A DNA stretch of 37,312 nucleotides, from assembly GCA_016871015.1 (NCBI GenBank), contig VFZX01000029.1, positions 1-37,312 on the forward strand, written 5' to 3'. Below are positions 8,233 to 17,083 of the stretch, piece after piece. The position numbers were made by a program, and so were the translations under genes. The DNA comes from Acidobacteriota bacterium. Lineage in GTDB: Bacteria; Acidobacteriota; Terriglobia; Bryobacterales; Bryobacteraceae. How positions within the stretch are numbered: position 1 is the stretch's first letter; every line of letters begins with the position of its first letter. The notes below the pieces were generated by a model. The model had not been told where the DNA came from. It searched no databases and saw nothing but the letters and a program-made list of their open reading frames with translations.

Positions 8233-8421
8233 ATGGTAAAAAACATCTTCGTTCGGCTTTGGCAGGATGAGCAGGGCCAGGACCTGGTCGAGTACGCCTT
8301 GATCGTCGCCGCTGTCGGACTGGCGCTGATCACGACCGTCAACCAGTTGTCCCAGGCTGTGGTCAGCCTTTATTCGAGCATCACGGAAGGCCTGACCAGC
8401 ATTGGAGCTTCCGGACAGTAG
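8233..8421 (+). CDS. flp: Flp-type major pilin subunit
   Basis: A 62-residue type IVb (Flp) prepilin. The motif DEQG|QDLVEYALI holds the expected prepilin peptidase site after G15, with glutamate and tyrosine at +5 and +6 of the mature protein (E20, Y21), followed by one hydrophobic helix and a short C-terminal tail. The mature pilin of about 47 residues is polymerised into the Tad pilus by the machinery encoded downstream. AGGAGAG ends 4 nt before the ATG, a strong ribosome site suiting an abundant protein. The gene's last 20 nt overlap the proposed start of the next gene, so there is no terminator directly behind the pilin. Confidence 0.92.
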   Translation: MVKNIFVRLWQDEQGQDLVEYALIVAAVGLALITTVNQLSQAVVSLYSSITEGLTSIGASGQ

Positions 8422-9898
8422 GCGCGCCGGGCGGCTGAGGTCCTGGCTAGTTCCGGATCTGGCGCTGAGCGCCGCCGCGGTCACCGCGTTTTTCTGTCTG
8501 TTTCTGTTCGGCGGAAGCACCAAGCTGTTCCGCGACTCCGACACTGGCTGGCACGTTCGCAACGGTGAGCGGATCCTGGTGGAGGGTGTGCTTCCACGGA
8601 CGGATCCGTATTCCTGGACCAGGCCCGGGAACGCTTGGTATGCCTGGGAGTGGGGCGCTGATGTGGCGATGGGAGCGGCGCACCGCTGGCGTGGCCTGGA
8701 GGGGGTCACCGCGCTGTTCGTAGCCCTGATCGGAGTGGCTACGTGGCTTTGGTTCCGGCTGACGTGGGCCATGGGGGGAGATTTTCTGCTGGCCTGCGCT
8801 CTTGCGTCCCCGATGCTTTCGACCACCAATATGCATTGGCTGGCCCGGCCGCACATTTTCAGTTGGTGCCTGGTGCTGATCTGGCTGATCGTGATGGAGC
8901 GCCGGGAGCCGCTCGCCTGGCGGTGGTACCATCTGGCCGCGGCCGCCGGATTCGGCGCGGTATGGGCCAATGTCCACGCGAGCTTTTTCTTCGGCCCGGC
9001 GATCGCGTTCCTCTACGCTGGGGGATACTGGCTGCAGCGGATCCTGTGGCCAGAGACGGGTGCGCCGCCTCCGGGTGGGTTTGTTCTTGCAGGTCTGGCG
9101 GCCGCGGTTGGGAGCCTGCTCAATCCGTACGGCACGGGGCTGCACGTTCACGTCTTCCACTACGTGACCAATCGTGAACTGCTCCAGCGTGTGGGCGAGT
9201 TCCAAACGTTCAACTTCCACTCTGAAGGCTCGGCGCAGATCCTGGCGACGGTGGTGATCAGCCTGATGGGAGCCGCGTTTGCGCTGGTTCAGCACAACGT
9301 CCCGCGCGCGCTGCTGCTGGTGGGATTCTCGGTGCTGGCGCTGCGGTCAGCGCGGGCGCTCCCGATGCTTGCGCTCATGTTGCCCGCGGCGAACGCGGCG
9401 ATCCGGGGGGTGATCCCGCATCTCGGCCAGGTTTCGGACGCGCTCCGGTATTCCGGAAACCTGCGCAAGCTCGACAGCCGCCTTGGGGGGCTGGCGCTGG
9501 TTCCGCTGCTGCTCGCGCTGGTGGCGGCCTCGCCCCAGCGCGCCGGATTTCCGGGTTCCGAGTTTCCCATTCATGCGGACGCCGCGGTTGAGGCGTTGCC
9601 TCCGCAAACGCGGTTGTTCGCGCCCGACAAGTTTGGCGGCTACCTGATCTACCGGTTCGCCGGCACACGAAAAATCTTCTTTGATGGAAGGAGCGACTTT
9701 TACGGGATCGATTTTATGAAACAATATATTGATCTCGTTCAAGTCCGGCCAGGCTGGGAAACGCTGCTGGCCAGATGGAATCCGACGCACGCTTTGCTCC
9801 CGCTCAACTACTCCCTGCGCGCCGCCCTCGAAAAGTCCGGATGGAAGATCCTTCATACCGGTCCTGTAGCCGTTCTGCTGGAGGCTCCAGCGCGTTGA
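8402..9898 (+). CDS. Polytopic GT-C-like membrane protein within the tad operon
   Basis: A 498-residue protein with about ten hydrophobic helices and a C-terminal soluble part of ~110 residues. After the first helix comes the loop FRDSDTGWHVRNGERIL...LPRTDPYSW. An acidic D-x-D followed by W-H in the first extracytoplasmic loop is typical of GT-C-fold lipid-dependent glycosyltransferases and relatives. The only usable start before that motif is TTG 8402, overlapping the pilin stop by 20 nt; GAAGG lies about 10 nt upstream. It is not a standard Tad component. Its place between pilin and cpaB suggests pilin or surface glycosylation, but this is inference. It could equally be an uncharacterised membrane protein unrelated to sugars. 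Confidence 0.65.
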   Translation: MELPDSRRAGRLRSWLVPDLALSAAAVTAFFCLFLFGGSTKLFRDSDTGWHVRNGERILVEGVLPRTDPYSWTRPGNAWYAWEWGADVAMGAAHRWRGLEGVTALFVALIGVATWLWFRLTWAMGGDFLLACALASPMLSTTNMHWLARPHIFSWCLVLIWLIVMERREPLAWRWYHLAAAAGFGAVWANVHASFFFGPAIAFLYAGGYWLQRILWPETGAPPPGGFVLAGLAAAVGSLLNPYGTGLHVHVFHYVTNRELLQRVGEFQTFNFHSEGSAQILATVVISLMGAAFALVQHNVPRALLLVGFSVLALRSARALPMLALMLPAANAAIRGVIPHLGQVSDALRYSGNLRKLDSRLGGLALVPLLLALVAASPQRAGFPGSEFPIHADAAVEALPPQTRLFAPDKFGGYLIYRFAGTRKIFFDGRSDFYGIDFMKQYIDLVQVRPGWETLLARWNPTHALLPLNYSLRAALEKSGWKILHTGPVAVLLEAPAR

Positions 9899-9901
9899 TT
9901 C

Positions 9902-9914
9902 GGAAAAATTTTCC
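9902..9914. repeat. Short palindrome in the gap before cpaB
   Basis: GGAAAAATTTTCC is a 13-bp perfect palindrome in the 74-bp gap between the GT-C-like gene and cpaB, the widest gap inside the tad operon. It could be a weak hairpin trimming transcription after the pilin, or a protein-binding site for a secondary promoter (TTGATT lies at 9895-9900 but no good -10 follows). It lacks a GC-rich stem, so a strong terminator is unlikely. AGGAAG at 9961-9966 is the ribosome site for cpaB. Confidence 0.3.
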
Positions 9915-9972
9915 CTCCAGACTAGGGTTTAACACCCAACGGGCGAAGTCTGTCCACCTCAGGAAGTGATTC

Positions 9973-10920
9973 ATGGACCGCAAAAAGATCCTCACCATCT
10001 TCGGCGCCGCCTGGTTGTCGGCGATGGTTCTCACCTGGGTCCTGTACACGGCGACCAAGGCCCCCAAACAGGACAAGATGACCAATGTCGTGGCCGCCGC
10101 GCGCGACATGTCAATTGGCACGCGCGTCGCCAAGGCCGACGTGAAGCTGGTGCCGGTGCGGGCAACCGATACGCCGAAGGGCGCGCTGCTCAAGCTGGAA
10201 GATGCAATCGGACGGACGCTGGTCTACCCGATTACGGCCAGTGAGCCGCTCACCAGCATCCGGCTGACTTCGCAGACCAGCCCGGAAGGAATCGCGGCAA
10301 CGATACCGCGGGGTTTGCGCGCGGTGTCGGTTCCGTTTACCGACGCCACGGGCGCAAGCGGCCTGGTGGGTCCGAAGTCGCGGGTGGACGTTCTCTATAC
10401 GCGCACGGGTAACGCCGCCGAAGCAATGACCGTCACTGTTCTAGAGGACGTGGAAGTATTGTCGATCGGACGCACGGTCGAGGTTCCCCCCGCGCAGGCG
10501 CCCGGCACCAAGGCCGCGCCGCGGCCGACCAATCAGACCGCCACTCTGCTGGTATCGCCGGATCAGTCGCGCAAGCTCGAACTTGCCCGCAACCAAGGCA
10601 AGATCAGCCTGATCCTGCGCAATCCCCTGGATTCGAGCACGCAAACCACTCAGGCGACCACCGCGGTTCCGGGTGGCGAGCGGCCCTCGCCCGCGACCAT
10701 GGACTCCATTGATCCGATGCTGCTCGCCGTCATGGGCAAGCGTGGGACCAAGCGGGGCGCGCGGACGGGCATGAGCAACGCCGAGTGGAACGCCTTGATC
10801 GGCGAGGATGGCCCCAAGCCTCCCCCCAAGCCCAAAGAGGAGAAGAAGGAGCCGCCCAAGCCGCGCGTCGTGGTCGACGTGTTTCGCGGTGAAAAGCACA
10901 CCCAGGAAATGTTTCAATGA
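9973..10920 (+). CDS. cpaB: Flp pilus assembly protein CpaB/RcpC
   Basis: A 315-residue protein: one N-terminal membrane helix (about 6-24), an SAF-type domain containing VVAAARDMSIGTRVAKADVKLVPV and an RGLRAVSVPF block, then a region with RVDVLYTR and ATLLVSPDQSRKLELARNQGKISLILRNP typical of RcpC/CpaB. A Pro/Lys-rich stretch (about 277-297) precedes the terminal VVVDVFRGEKHTQEMF. CpaB sits in the periplasm and works with the secretin of the Tad pilus. It overlaps cpaC by ATGA. The basic proline-rich tail insert of ~40 residues is longer than I would expect but not disruptive. Confidence 0.9.
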   Translation: MDRKKILTIFGAAWLSAMVLTWVLYTATKAPKQDKMTNVVAAARDMSIGTRVAKADVKLVPVRATDTPKGALLKLEDAIGRTLVYPITASEPLTSIRLTSQTSPEGIAATIPRGLRAVSVPFTDATGASGLVGPKSRVDVLYTRTGNAAEAMTVTVLEDVEVLSIGRTVEVPPAQAPGTKAAPRPTNQTATLLVSPDQSRKLELARNQGKISLILRNPLDSSTQTTQATTAVPGGERPSPATMDSIDPMLLAVMGKRGTKRGARTGMSNAEWNALIGEDGPKPPPKPKEEKKEPPKPRVVVDVFRGEKHTQEMFQ

Positions 10921-12317
10921 GAACCGTCCGCCTCAGGGCGTCTGCGTCCATCCTGCTGCCCTGCGTGTTCCTGCTGGGGCAAACCGCTCCGACGCGGGAG
11001 CTGAATATGACGGTCGGGCGGGGCGAGCTCATCCAGTTTGGCAGCGACATCAGCCGGGCGGCGGCTTCCGAGCCGAAAGTGGCGGACGTGGTGGTGGTGA
11101 GTCCGCGCGAGGTGATGATCAACGCCAAGGGTGTGGGCAAGGCGACGGTGATCGTATGGGAGTCCGGTTCGATTCCGGCGCGCTACAACGTGAACGTGAC
11201 CGCCGACGCGGCGCCGTTTGAGAACATCAAGACCAGGATTTCGTCGAGCCTCCCCGACGCCGCGATCAGCGTGACCGGCAACGAGGAGACTCTGGTGCTC
11301 ACCGGGTCGGTGAAGGATGCGGCCCAGTTCAAGCAAGCCGAGGCGCTGGCTGCGACGCATTCGCGCAAGGTGATCAACCTGCTGCAGACTCCGCTCCCCG
11401 CCGAGCCCCGCCAGGTGCTGCTGCAAGTGAAGTTCGCCAGTGTCGACCGGGTGCGCCTCACCGACCTGGGATTCAACTATTTCAGCCGCAATGACAAGAC
11501 GCTCGGGTCCCTCACGACGCAGCAGTTCCAATTCCCGCGCTTCAGCCAGCTTCAGTTCCAGGACCAGCAGTTCCAGAACACCACCGTCAACTTCGCCGAC
11601 TTGTTGAACCTGTTCGCCTTCCGGCCGGATTTGAACATCGGTGCGACGATCCGCGCGCTGCAGAGCCGCAACCTGCTGCAGATCCTTGCCGAGCCGAACC
11701 TGATCGTGGTGGAGGGCAAGGAAGCGAATTTCCTGGCCGGTGGCGAGTTTCCGTTCCCGACCATTCAGTCGACCACGACGGGCGGCGCGATTTCGCCGGT
11801 CATCACGGTGCGGTTCCGCCGGTTTGGCATCGAGCTGACGTTTACGCCCACGATCTCGCACACGGGATCGATCCACCTGAAAGTGAAGCCCGAGGTCAGC
11901 GCGCTTGATTTCTCGAACGCCGTTCAGCTTCAGGGATTCCTGATCCCCGCGATTTCGACGCGCACGGCTGCGACCGAAGTGATCCTCAAGGACGGGGAGA
12001 GCTTTGCGATCGCCGGGCTGATCGACAACCGCGTGATCCAGACGATGAGCAAGATCCCGTGGCTCGGCGACGTGCCGATCGTGGGAAATCTGTTCCGCAG
12101 CCGCAGCAACCGGAAGTCGACCGACGAACTGCTGGTGGTGGTGACGCCAAGGTTCGTCAAGCCGGTCCCGGCTGGGGAGTCGATCAAGCTGCCCGACACC
12201 GTGGAGACATGGCTGCCGGCGGTTGCAGAGGACAAGGCCCGGCAATCCAAGGGCAAGAAGGAAGAAAAGAAACCGAAGTTCTCAGGACCTCGTGGACACC
12301 AAGAGCCAAAGAAATAA
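10917..12317 (+). CDS. cpaC: Tad pilus secretin CpaC/RcpA
   Basis: A 466-residue outer-membrane secretin. A signal peptide ends near residue 24. The pilus-secretin N-domain follows (ELNMTVGRGELIQF... to about 95), then a BON-like segment (about 100-160), and the secretin core ending with the family signature EVILKDGESFAIAGLIDNR and KIPWLGDVPIVGNLFRS, then LLVVVTPRFVKP. Such proteins form the ring through which the Flp pilus leaves the cell. A lysine-rich tail extends past the core. It begins in a 4-nt overlap with cpaB and its 3' end overlaps the proposed GTG start of the next gene by 26 nt. Confidence 0.92.
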   Translation: MRTVRLRASASILLPCVFLLGQTAPTRELNMTVGRGELIQFGSDISRAAASEPKVADVVVVSPREVMINAKGVGKATVIVWESGSIPARYNVNVTADAAPFENIKTRISSSLPDAAISVTGNEETLVLTGSVKDAAQFKQAEALAATHSRKVINLLQTPLPAEPRQVLLQVKFASVDRVRLTDLGFNYFSRNDKTLGSLTTQQFQFPRFSQLQFQDQQFQNTTVNFADLLNLFAFRPDLNIGATIRALQSRNLLQILAEPNLIVVEGKEANFLAGGEFPFPTIQSTTTGGAISPVITVRFRRFGIELTFTPTISHTGSIHLKVKPEVSALDFSNAVQLQGFLIPAISTRTAATEVILKDGESFAIAGLIDNRVIQTMSKIPWLGDVPIVGNLFRSRSNRKSTDELLVVVTPRFVKPVPAGESIKLPDTVETWLPAVAEDKARQSKGKKEEKKPKFSGPRGHQEPKK

Positions 12318-13563
12318 CCGGCGGGGCGCGACCACCTTCCAATTGATGGTGATCCTGGTGCCCGTGCTGTTTGCGTTCATGGGCTTCGCGGTGGACCTGG
12401 GCCGGCTCTACATGATCCGGGCGGAGTTGAAGTCGGCGGCCAATAGTGCCGCGCTCGCGGGTGCGGCCAGGCTTGCCGGATTTGACGCCGCGATCGATTC
12501 GGCGGGACAAGCGGCGCGCGATTCGCTGGCCGAGATCGACGGCTTCGCCAACAAGATCGACTTCGGGGGAAGGATCGTGGGCGAGTCGGAAGGCGCGCTG
12601 ACGTCGACCATTGAGGAGCCGGAGTACTTCGAGGATGTCGCGGGCGCGACCGGCACGGGTGAAAGCACGGCGGCCGGGACTGGCGTGTTCAGGCATGTCC
12701 GGGTGACGCTGAGCGCGCAGGCGCCGACCGTGTTTTTCCGGTTTCTGCCGCTGGCGCAGGAAGGACTCGTGAACATCCGCGTGAATGCGGCCGCCGGAGT
12801 CGGCGCGCCCCTGTGCACGGCGTGCGGGATTGAGCCCATTGTGATCGCCGCGCCCGATGCGGCCGAGACTACAGACTTCGGATTCACGGCCGGGACGCGG
12901 TACACGCTGGGTTATTCCTGCAACGGGCAGCCGCAGCCGCAGGCGCTGCCGGGATCGGTGCAGCGGATTCCGTATCTGATGTTGAACCGCTACGATCAGG
13001 ACGTCGAGACCACGGAACAGATCCAGGGCTACCGGATCGGCGCCGCGGGATTGCCGCCCAACGTGGTGGAAGCAAAATCGTGCGTCAACACGGCCACCAC
13101 GGAGACGTTCTGGGAGTCAGCCGCGGCGATCCCGTGCAATCAGAACACGGTGGCGCCTGTGATCCGCGCGTTCATGTGCGGATTGGCGAACCGGTTTGAA
13201 GCAGGCGTGTACTCGGGCTGCGAGACAATCCAGGACATCGACAGCTTCTCACAGGCCGTGGCGCCCGATACCGACCTGCAGGATACCGACGATTTTCAGT
13301 CGACCTACGCGGGCAACGGGCGGCGCATCATCACCATCGCGATTGCCGAGTCGTTGGCGGATCCGCTCGCGATCACGCTGGTCGGGTTCCGGCAGTTCCT
13401 CCTGAATCCGGCCGCGAACACGACCAACGTCAATGCGCTGGATGCGAGCGGACGTTTCCTGGCCACCTATATCGGGAGTCCGATGCCGCTGAAGCAGGGC
13501 CGGACTTCGGGTTGCGGATCGGCGATGACCGCGGGTCCGGGGAAAGTGGTGCTGCACCAATGA
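12292..13563 (+). CDS. TadG-like pilus assembly protein
   Basis: About 423 residues. The N-terminus, RRGATTFQLMVILVPVLFAFMGFAVDLGRLYMIRAELKSAANSAALAGA, is the classic Tad/TadG-like anchor: a basic segment, one hydrophobic helix and an alanine-rich amphipathic helix. The rest is a large extracytoplasmic part with several cysteines and no evident von Willebrand A motif (no DxSxS), unlike many TadG proteins. The start is taken as GTG 12292, preceded by AGGA; an earlier in-frame ATG lies inside cpaC. It ends in an ATGA overlap with the first tadE-like gene. A role in anchoring or initiating the pilus is inferred from the family. Confidence 0.8.
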   Translation: MDTKSQRNNRRGATTFQLMVILVPVLFAFMGFAVDLGRLYMIRAELKSAANSAALAGAARLAGFDAAIDSAGQAARDSLAEIDGFANKIDFGGRIVGESEGALTSTIEEPEYFEDVAGATGTGESTAAGTGVFRHVRVTLSAQAPTVFFRFLPLAQEGLVNIRVNAAAGVGAPLCTACGIEPIVIAAPDAAETTDFGFTAGTRYTLGYSCNGQPQPQALPGSVQRIPYLMLNRYDQDVETTEQIQGYRIGAAGLPPNVVEAKSCVNTATTETFWESAAAIPCNQNTVAPVIRAFMCGLANRFEAGVYSGCETIQDIDSFSQAVAPDTDLQDTDDFQSTYAGNGRRIITIAIAESLADPLAITLVGFRQFLLNPAANTTNVNALDASGRFLATYIGSPMPLKQGRTSGCGSAMTAGPGKVVLHQ

Positions 13564-14060
13564 GACGCAACCGGCGGGCGAGAAACGGGACGTCGCTGAT
13601 CGAGTCGGCGATGTGGATCCCGATCCTGGTGTCGCTGCTGTTCGGAATGGTGGAGTTGGCGCGGGTGTCCTACACGTACTACACGCTTCACAAAATCCTC
13701 TACAACGTTGGCAAGACACTGGGGAAGACGCCGCTGAACTTTTGCGTCGACGAGGAGTCGATCACGGCGATCAAGGAGTTTGCGTTGTCGGGGAGTCTGG
13801 AAACTGGTACGCGGATTCTGCCCAACCTTGAGGCGGACCAGATCCAGGTGCGGCTCGAGCGCAGCCTGGCTGACACGGGAGAGATCGTCGAATGCGATTG
13901 CTCAAGCACCGGTTGCGACATCTCGCAGGGCGGGCTCCAGCCTGAGTACATCGTGATCTCGCTGTCCGACGGTTATCCGGTGCAGTTGACGTTTCCAGGG
14001 TTGAGCCTGGACCCGATTCCGCTGCGTCCGCAGGTCCGGGTTCCGGCGGGAGGCGGATGA
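13560..14060 (+). CDS. TadE-like pseudopilin (first copy)
   Basis: A 166-residue protein starting at ATG 13560 within the ATGA overlap with the TadG-like gene. The N-terminus ARNGTSLIESAMWIPILVSLLFGMVELARVSYTYYTLHKI is a TadE-like prepilin segment: a glycine, then glutamate five residues on, then a hydrophobic helix. The remaining ~110 residues form a soluble domain with four cysteines, three of them clustered (CDCSSTGC). TadE and TadF are minor pseudopilins processed by prepilin peptidase and needed for Tad pilus assembly. Confidence 0.82.
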   Translation: MRRNRRARNGTSLIESAMWIPILVSLLFGMVELARVSYTYYTLHKILYNVGKTLGKTPLNFCVDEESITAIKEFALSGSLETGTRILPNLEADQIQVRLERSLADTGEIVECDCSSTGCDISQGGLQPEYIVISLSDGYPVQLTFPGLSLDPIPLRPQVRVPAGGG

Positions 14061-14061
14061 G

Positions 14062-14562
14062 ATGAAGAGGCGCAAGGGACAAGCACTGGTTGAGTACGCG
14101 CTGGTCTGGTCGGCGGTATTTTTTCCGTTGACCATGATGATCATCTTCACCGCGCAGCTTCTGTGGACCTGGCACTCGGTGGTCGAGCTCACGCGCGATG
14201 CTGCCCGTTACGCGGCCACCCATTGCTACCAGGCGGGCGGCGAAAACGTCGTGTCCTATCTGCGGCAGAACCTGCCGCTGATGCCGGACCGGGGACGGTT
14301 CCAGGACGGCGGCGTCGACATCGAGATCACCTATTTCCAGCGCAACGCCGAGACGGGCACGCTCGAGGAGTTCGCCTGCGACGGCGCGGCGTGCAGCCGG
14401 GAGTGCGTGCCGGACGCGGTGCGGGTGGGTGTCGCCAACTACGAGTTCCTGGGAATCCAGAGCTACTTCGGCTTGCCGCCCGTCTCGATCCCCAACTTCT
14501 CAACCACGATTCCCATCGAAAGCGCCGGCTGTGGTCCCGACTCGGAGGACTGCACGCCCTAG
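14062..14562 (+). CDS. TadE-like pseudopilin (second copy)
   Basis: A 166-residue protein, 1 bp after the previous gene. Its start, KRRKGQALVEYALVWSAVFFPLTMMIIFTAQLLW, carries a G-QALVEY processing motif that resembles the Flp pilin (G-QDLVEY) more than its TadE-like neighbour does. A soluble domain with six cysteines follows, the last two near the C-terminus (AGCGPDSEDC). It has the same length as the preceding gene and a comparable layout, so the two probably play the TadE and TadF roles. The exact TadE/TadF assignment is not decided by sequence. Confidence 0.82.
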   Translation: MKRRKGQALVEYALVWSAVFFPLTMMIIFTAQLLWTWHSVVELTRDAARYAATHCYQAGGENVVSYLRQNLPLMPDRGRFQDGGVDIEITYFQRNAETGTLEEFACDGAACSRECVPDAVRVGVANYEFLGIQSYFGLPPVSIPNFSTTIPIESAGCGPDSEDCTP

Positions 14563-14575
14563 GCGGGAGAACTGA

Positions 14576-15748
14576 ATGGCCATATCGATTCTGGTCGCCT
14601 CAAGCGACGAACACTTCCGGGAGAGCGTTCGCGAGAACCTGCTGAACGTTCCCAACTCGCGGCTGGTGGCCGAGTATCCGGAGGTGGCATCGAATCTCTA
14701 CATCCGCGTCCTGCAGGACATTGAGCGAAATCCCGACTGCGGGCTGATCCTCGACCTGGCGAGCGATCCAACGGAGAACCTGCGGATCATGGAGAAGGTC
14801 AAGCAGGCCGCTCCGCACCTCTACATCATTGCTTCGAACTACTCGGCTGAAGGCGAACTGGTAATCGATTCCCTGCGCGCGGGAGCGAACGATTTCATCA
14901 CGCAGCCGGTCCGGCGCCTCGATTTCCGGGATGCGATGGCGCGGTTTGAAAGGGCGCCCAAGCACACCACCGCGATGCAGAGCCGGCTCGGCAAGGTCTA
15001 CACGTTCATCGGGACCAAGGGCGGTGTGGGAACAACGACCCTGGCGGTGAACTTCGCCTCCGTGCTCGCGCAGCGCAAGCACAACGCCGTGATGCTCGAT
15101 CTCGACTGGGTGGCCAATGACGTGTGCATGCAGATCGGCGCGCAGCCGCAGTACACCCTGCTTGAGGTCGGCGAGAACCTGGGGCGGCTCGACCAGCAAC
15201 TATTCGAGGGCTTTGTGACGCGTGATCCGCTGGGGTTCTTCGTCGTGGGCCCGCCGGATTCGCTCGAGAACCACGGATACTTCACCGAGCCGATGTTCCG
15301 GGATTTCGGCAACTTCCTGGTGGAAAAGTATGACTCGGTCGTGATCGACGCCGGCCGCCGCGTGAGCGACGAGCTGGTGATGGGCGCGATGCAGGTGTCG
15401 ACCACGGTTTTCCTGGTCCTGACCCAGGAGTTCGGCGCGGTGCGCAACGCACAACGCTACCTCGCCTACCTCATGCGGATGGGCTTCAACCAGGACCAGG
15501 TAAAGCTGGTGCTAAACCGCTATGACAAGAATGCGGGCTCGGACCTGGCAAGCTTGGACCAGATCCAGCAGACGCTCAACCAAAAAGTCTTCTACGGGAT
15601 TCCGCGGTCGCCTGAAGTCCTGCGGGCGATTAACCGCGCGCGTCCGTTCGTGGTGAACCGCGAAGCCGCGCCCGACCTCGACAAGGCTTTCCGCGCCTTT
15701 GTCGACAAGGCGGGCGGCGTCAAGAAACAGCTCGCGGAATCGGCGTAA
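14576..15748 (+). CDS. cpaE: TadZ/CpaE pilus localisation ATPase
   Basis: A 390-residue protein with two parts. Residues 1-130 form an atypical response-receiver-like domain in which the usual K-P of receivers is Q110-P111, so phosphorylation signalling is doubtful. From about residue 140 there is a MinD/ParA-like ATPase with the deviant P-loop KGGVGTTT (148-155), the switch DLDWVANDV and VIDAGRR. TadZ/CpaE proteins place the Tad machine in the cell, typically at the pole. The start ATG follows GGGAG. It lies 13 bp after the second tadE-like gene and 12 bp before cpaF. Confidence 0.9.
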   Translation: MAISILVASSDEHFRESVRENLLNVPNSRLVAEYPEVASNLYIRVLQDIERNPDCGLILDLASDPTENLRIMEKVKQAAPHLYIIASNYSAEGELVIDSLRAGANDFITQPVRRLDFRDAMARFERAPKHTTAMQSRLGKVYTFIGTKGGVGTTTLAVNFASVLAQRKHNAVMLDLDWVANDVCMQIGAQPQYTLLEVGENLGRLDQQLFEGFVTRDPLGFFVVGPPDSLENHGYFTEPMFRDFGNFLVEKYDSVVIDAGRRVSDELVMGAMQVSTTVFLVLTQEFGAVRNAQRYLAYLMRMGFNQDQVKLVLNRYDKNAGSDLASLDQIQQTLNQKVFYGIPRSPEVLRAINRARPFVVNREAAPDLDKAFRAFVDKAGGVKKQLAESA

Positions 15749-15760
15749 CCGGGCGATCAC

Positions 15761-17080
15761 ATGTCCACCACGCCTCGCAGCTACACTCGTCCGGGATCGG
15801 GCGCCGACCGCTGGTTCGCGATCAAGACGCAGATCCATACCCGGCTGCTGAACTCGCTGACGCCGGAGCAGCTCAAGGGGATCAACAAGGACGGGATGCG
15901 CGAGCAGGTCGGCTCAAGCGTTGAAAAGCTGGTCCGCGACGAGCATATCCCGATGACGGTGAACGAGCGCGAGCGGCTGGTGGAGGAGATCCTCGACGAG
16001 GTATTCGGACTTGGCCCGCTTGAGCCGCTGATGAAGGATCACACGATCAGCGACATCATGGTGAACGGCTTCGAGAATGTGTACGTCGAGCGCGGCGGGC
16101 AACTGGTGGAAACCAACATCCGATTCAAGGACGCCGCGCATGTCCGGCTGATCATCGACCGCATCGTGTCGAACATCGGACGCCGGATTGACGACTCGTC
16201 GCCGATTGTCGACGCGCGCCTCACCGACGGATCGCGGGTGTGCGCGGTGATCCCACCGCTCAGCCTGATCGGTCCGGTGATGTCGATCCGGCGGTTCGGG
16301 AGGAAGCTGCTCACCACCGACGACCTGCTGCGCAACGAGACGCTCACCTCCGGCATGCTCGATTTCTTGAGCGGCTGCGTCGAGGCGCGGCTGAACATCG
16401 TCATCTCCGGGGGATCGGGATCCGGCAAGTCGACGATGTTGAACACGCTGTCGCGCTTTATCCCGGAGGAGCAGCGTGTGGTCACGATCGAGGACACCGC
16501 CGAGCTCCAATTGCAACAGTCCCACGTGGTCCGCCTGGAGACGCGCCCGCCCAATATCGAAGGCGCGGGCGCCATCAGCCAGCGCGATCTCGTGATCAAC
16601 GCGTTGCGTATGCGTCCCGACCGCATCATCATCGGCGAGTGCCGCGGCGCCGAAGCGTTCGACATGATGCAGGCGATGAACACGGGCCACGACGGATCGA
16701 TGACCACGGTCCACGCCAATTCCGCATTCGAAGCCTTCTCGCGCCTGGAGACAATGGTCATGATGGCGAGCCAGCACGTGCCGGACTACGTGATCCGGCA
16801 GATGCTCGCCGCCGCCGTCCAGGTGGTCGTGCACATGCACCGGCTTTCGGATGGGACGCGCAAGATCACCAGCATCTGCGAGGTGCGTGAGACCGACGGC
16901 ACCACCACCGACATCCACGAGATCTTCCGGCTCGACCGCGAAGGCGTCAGCCAAAGCGGTAAAGTATTGGGGAAGTTCCGCGCCACGGGCGTTGTGCCGC
17001 ACGTGCTGCACCGGCTCAAGGCGTGGGGCATCCACCTTTCGAACTCGATTTTCCAGGAGCAGCAGGTCCTGAAGAGCTAG
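15761..17080 (+). CDS. cpaF: Tad pilus assembly/secretion ATPase CpaF/TadA
   Basis: A 439-residue type II/IV secretion-family ATPase. Family features in order are the N-terminal helical domain, the GLGPLEPLMKDHTISDIMVNG block, the Walker A motif GGSGSGKST (217-225), the IEDTAELQL Asp/Glu box, RIIIGECRGAEAFDMMQAMNTGHDG (Walker B-like region with adjoining GHDG), and the TTVHAN histidine box. It powers pilus polymerisation from the cytoplasmic face together with TadB and TadC. Length is normal for CpaF. It is followed 3 bp later by tadB. Confidence 0.95.
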   Translation: MSTTPRSYTRPGSGADRWFAIKTQIHTRLLNSLTPEQLKGINKDGMREQVGSSVEKLVRDEHIPMTVNERERLVEEILDEVFGLGPLEPLMKDHTISDIMVNGFENVYVERGGQLVETNIRFKDAAHVRLIIDRIVSNIGRRIDDSSPIVDARLTDGSRVCAVIPPLSLIGPVMSIRRFGRKLLTTDDLLRNETLTSGMLDFLSGCVEARLNIVISGGSGSGKSTMLNTLSRFIPEEQRVVTIEDTAELQLQQSHVVRLETRPPNIEGAGAISQRDLVINALRMRPDRIIIGECRGAEAFDMMQAMNTGHDGSMTTVHANSAFEAFSRLETMVMMASQHVPDYVIRQMLAAAVQVVVHMHRLSDGTRKITSICEVRETDGTTTDIHEIFRLDREGVSQSGKVLGKFRATGVVPHVLHRLKAWGIHLSNSIFQEQQVLKS

Positions 17081-17083
17081 CTT

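Noticed and set aside
8402-8421. A frameshifted fusion of the pilin with the next gene
   Set aside because: The pilin is complete with normal length and ends at TAG; the next frame has its own TTG and first helix, so a 20-nt overlap explains it.
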